The notes beneath the pieces are model-generated. The model did not search any database. It worked only from the letters and a program-made list of their open reading frames with translations, and was not told the DNA's origin. A stretch of DNA of 22,796 nt from a virus. A program made the position numbers and the translations under genes. The stretch is from the IMG/VR virus record IMGVR_UViG_3300022882_000020, positions 1 through 22,796 of that record. One strand, written 5' to 3'. Position 1 is the stretch's first letter. Each line of letters starts with the position of its first letter. This document shows positions 22,639 through 22,796 of this stretch, in pieces.

Positions 22639-22653
22639 TTTGAAAATAATAGT
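22618..22653. repeat. inverted repeat with 11-bp perfect arms in the terminase leader
   Basis: ACTATTATTTT (22618-22628) pairs perfectly with AAAATAATAGT (22643-22653) across a 14-base loop. It lies inside the predicted leader RNA downstream of the promoter at 22677-22705 and interleaves with the AAGTTTACA repeats. Confidence 0.8.
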
Positions 22654-22665
22654 AATGCTATGCCC

Positions 22666-22680
22666 TTGTCTTGTAGACAA
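22666..22680. promoter_or_regulatory. 15-bp palindrome TTGTCT-TGT-AGACAA, operator candidate
   Basis: Six-base perfect arms flank a 3-base centre. The site overlaps the -10 region of the terminase promoter, and a further half-site (TTGTC, 22699-22703) lies in the -35. Such an arrangement fits repressor control, which is an inference. Confidence 0.5.
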
Positions 22681-22705
22681 TATTATAGGATTATGCGGTT
22701 GTCAA
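22677..22705 (-). promoter_or_regulatory. candidate sigma70-type promoter for the terminase/structural operon
   Basis: On the minus strand TTGACA (22700-22705) is separated by 17 bp from TATTGT (22677-22682). The -35 is perfect and the -10 matches 4 of 6. Transcription would start near 22670, giving a leader of about 100 nt before the small-subunit ATG at 22571. Confidence 0.5.
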
Positions 22706-22796
22706 CTATTCGATACATAGCTACGGGATGTTTATCAAAACTACCATGCGAAACTAAAAAAGCTTAGACGTTCGGGATGGGCTATTGGCGGGAGTT

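Larger units (their letters stand above)
22572..22796. other. non-coding region upstream of the terminase genes, to the right edge
   Basis: No convincing gene is seen in these 225 bp. The right end (22771-22796) is locally GC-rich. A CGGGATG direct repeat occurs at 22724-22730 and 22773-22779. By analogy with lambda, cos would lie just upstream of the small-subunit gene, so part of it may be here or beyond the edge. I cannot point to a cut site. Confidence 0.4.

Noticed and set aside
22700-22796. A possible C-terminal end of an upstream minus-strand gene at the right edge.
   Set aside because: One frame is open for about 17 codons before a stop, but that is too short to support a gene, and no family is recognisable.
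1-22796. CRISPR arrays, tRNA genes, insertion sequences, integrase or lysis genes.
   Set aside because: None was seen on reading both strands. The window is almost entirely structural genes.

Overview
The window is a late structural region of a tailed phage or prophage. About 27 genes all read right to left on the minus strand and are packed as one translationally coupled block, with many ATGA, TAATG or TGATG junctions. The DNA is visibly AT-rich. Nothing here fixes the host. The gene families point to a phage or prophage of a Gram-negative bacterium; a more exact host would be a guess. No integrase, lysis, replication, tRNA or host gene is visible, so I cannot say whether this is a free phage or an integrated one.

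Packaging and head (right end, about 22571 down to 13359): terminase small subunit, a GpA-type terminase large subunit with a long N-terminal extension, a ParB-like domain protein, a gpW-like head-tail joiner, a lambda-type portal, a ClpP-like head protease with a scaffold gene nested in frame at its 3' end, a decoration-type protein carrying an inserted beta module, the major capsid protein, and two small head-completion candidates. The order resembles the lambda Nu1-A-W-B-C/Nu3-D-E-F series. The terminase family suggests cos-type packaging.

Tail (about 13359 down to 3317): a tail-terminator candidate, then a nearly complete Mu-type contractile tail. It comprises sheath (gpL type), tube (gpM type), a gp41-like chaperone with a -1 frameshift extension, tape measure, DNA-circularisation/gp43-like protein, gp44-like hub, gp45-like spike, gp46, gp47 (baseplate J) and gp48. 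The particle is therefore predicted to be a myovirus with a lambda-like head and a Mu-like tail.

Host-recognition module (3315 to the left edge): a collar-type fibre with an HxH motif, a DUF4376-like fibre-assembly protein, a basic gpZ/gp10-like protein in an unexpected place, two small unknown proteins, and the N-terminal 187 codons of a probable beta-helix tail spike that runs off the window and contains an 8-base G tract.

Control: only two non-coding stretches exceed 100 bp. The 225 bp before the terminase holds a TTGACA-type promoter overlapping a 15-bp dyad, plus a second dyad and two phased direct repeats. The 188 bp before gpW holds another TTGACA-type promoter candidate, followed by a perfect 13-bp-arm palindrome near the predicted start of transcription. 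The most informative signals are the U_UUU_UUC frameshift site, the nested scaffold start with its own Shine-Dalgarno, the two palindromic control regions, the ParB-like gene and the G tract in the spike gene.
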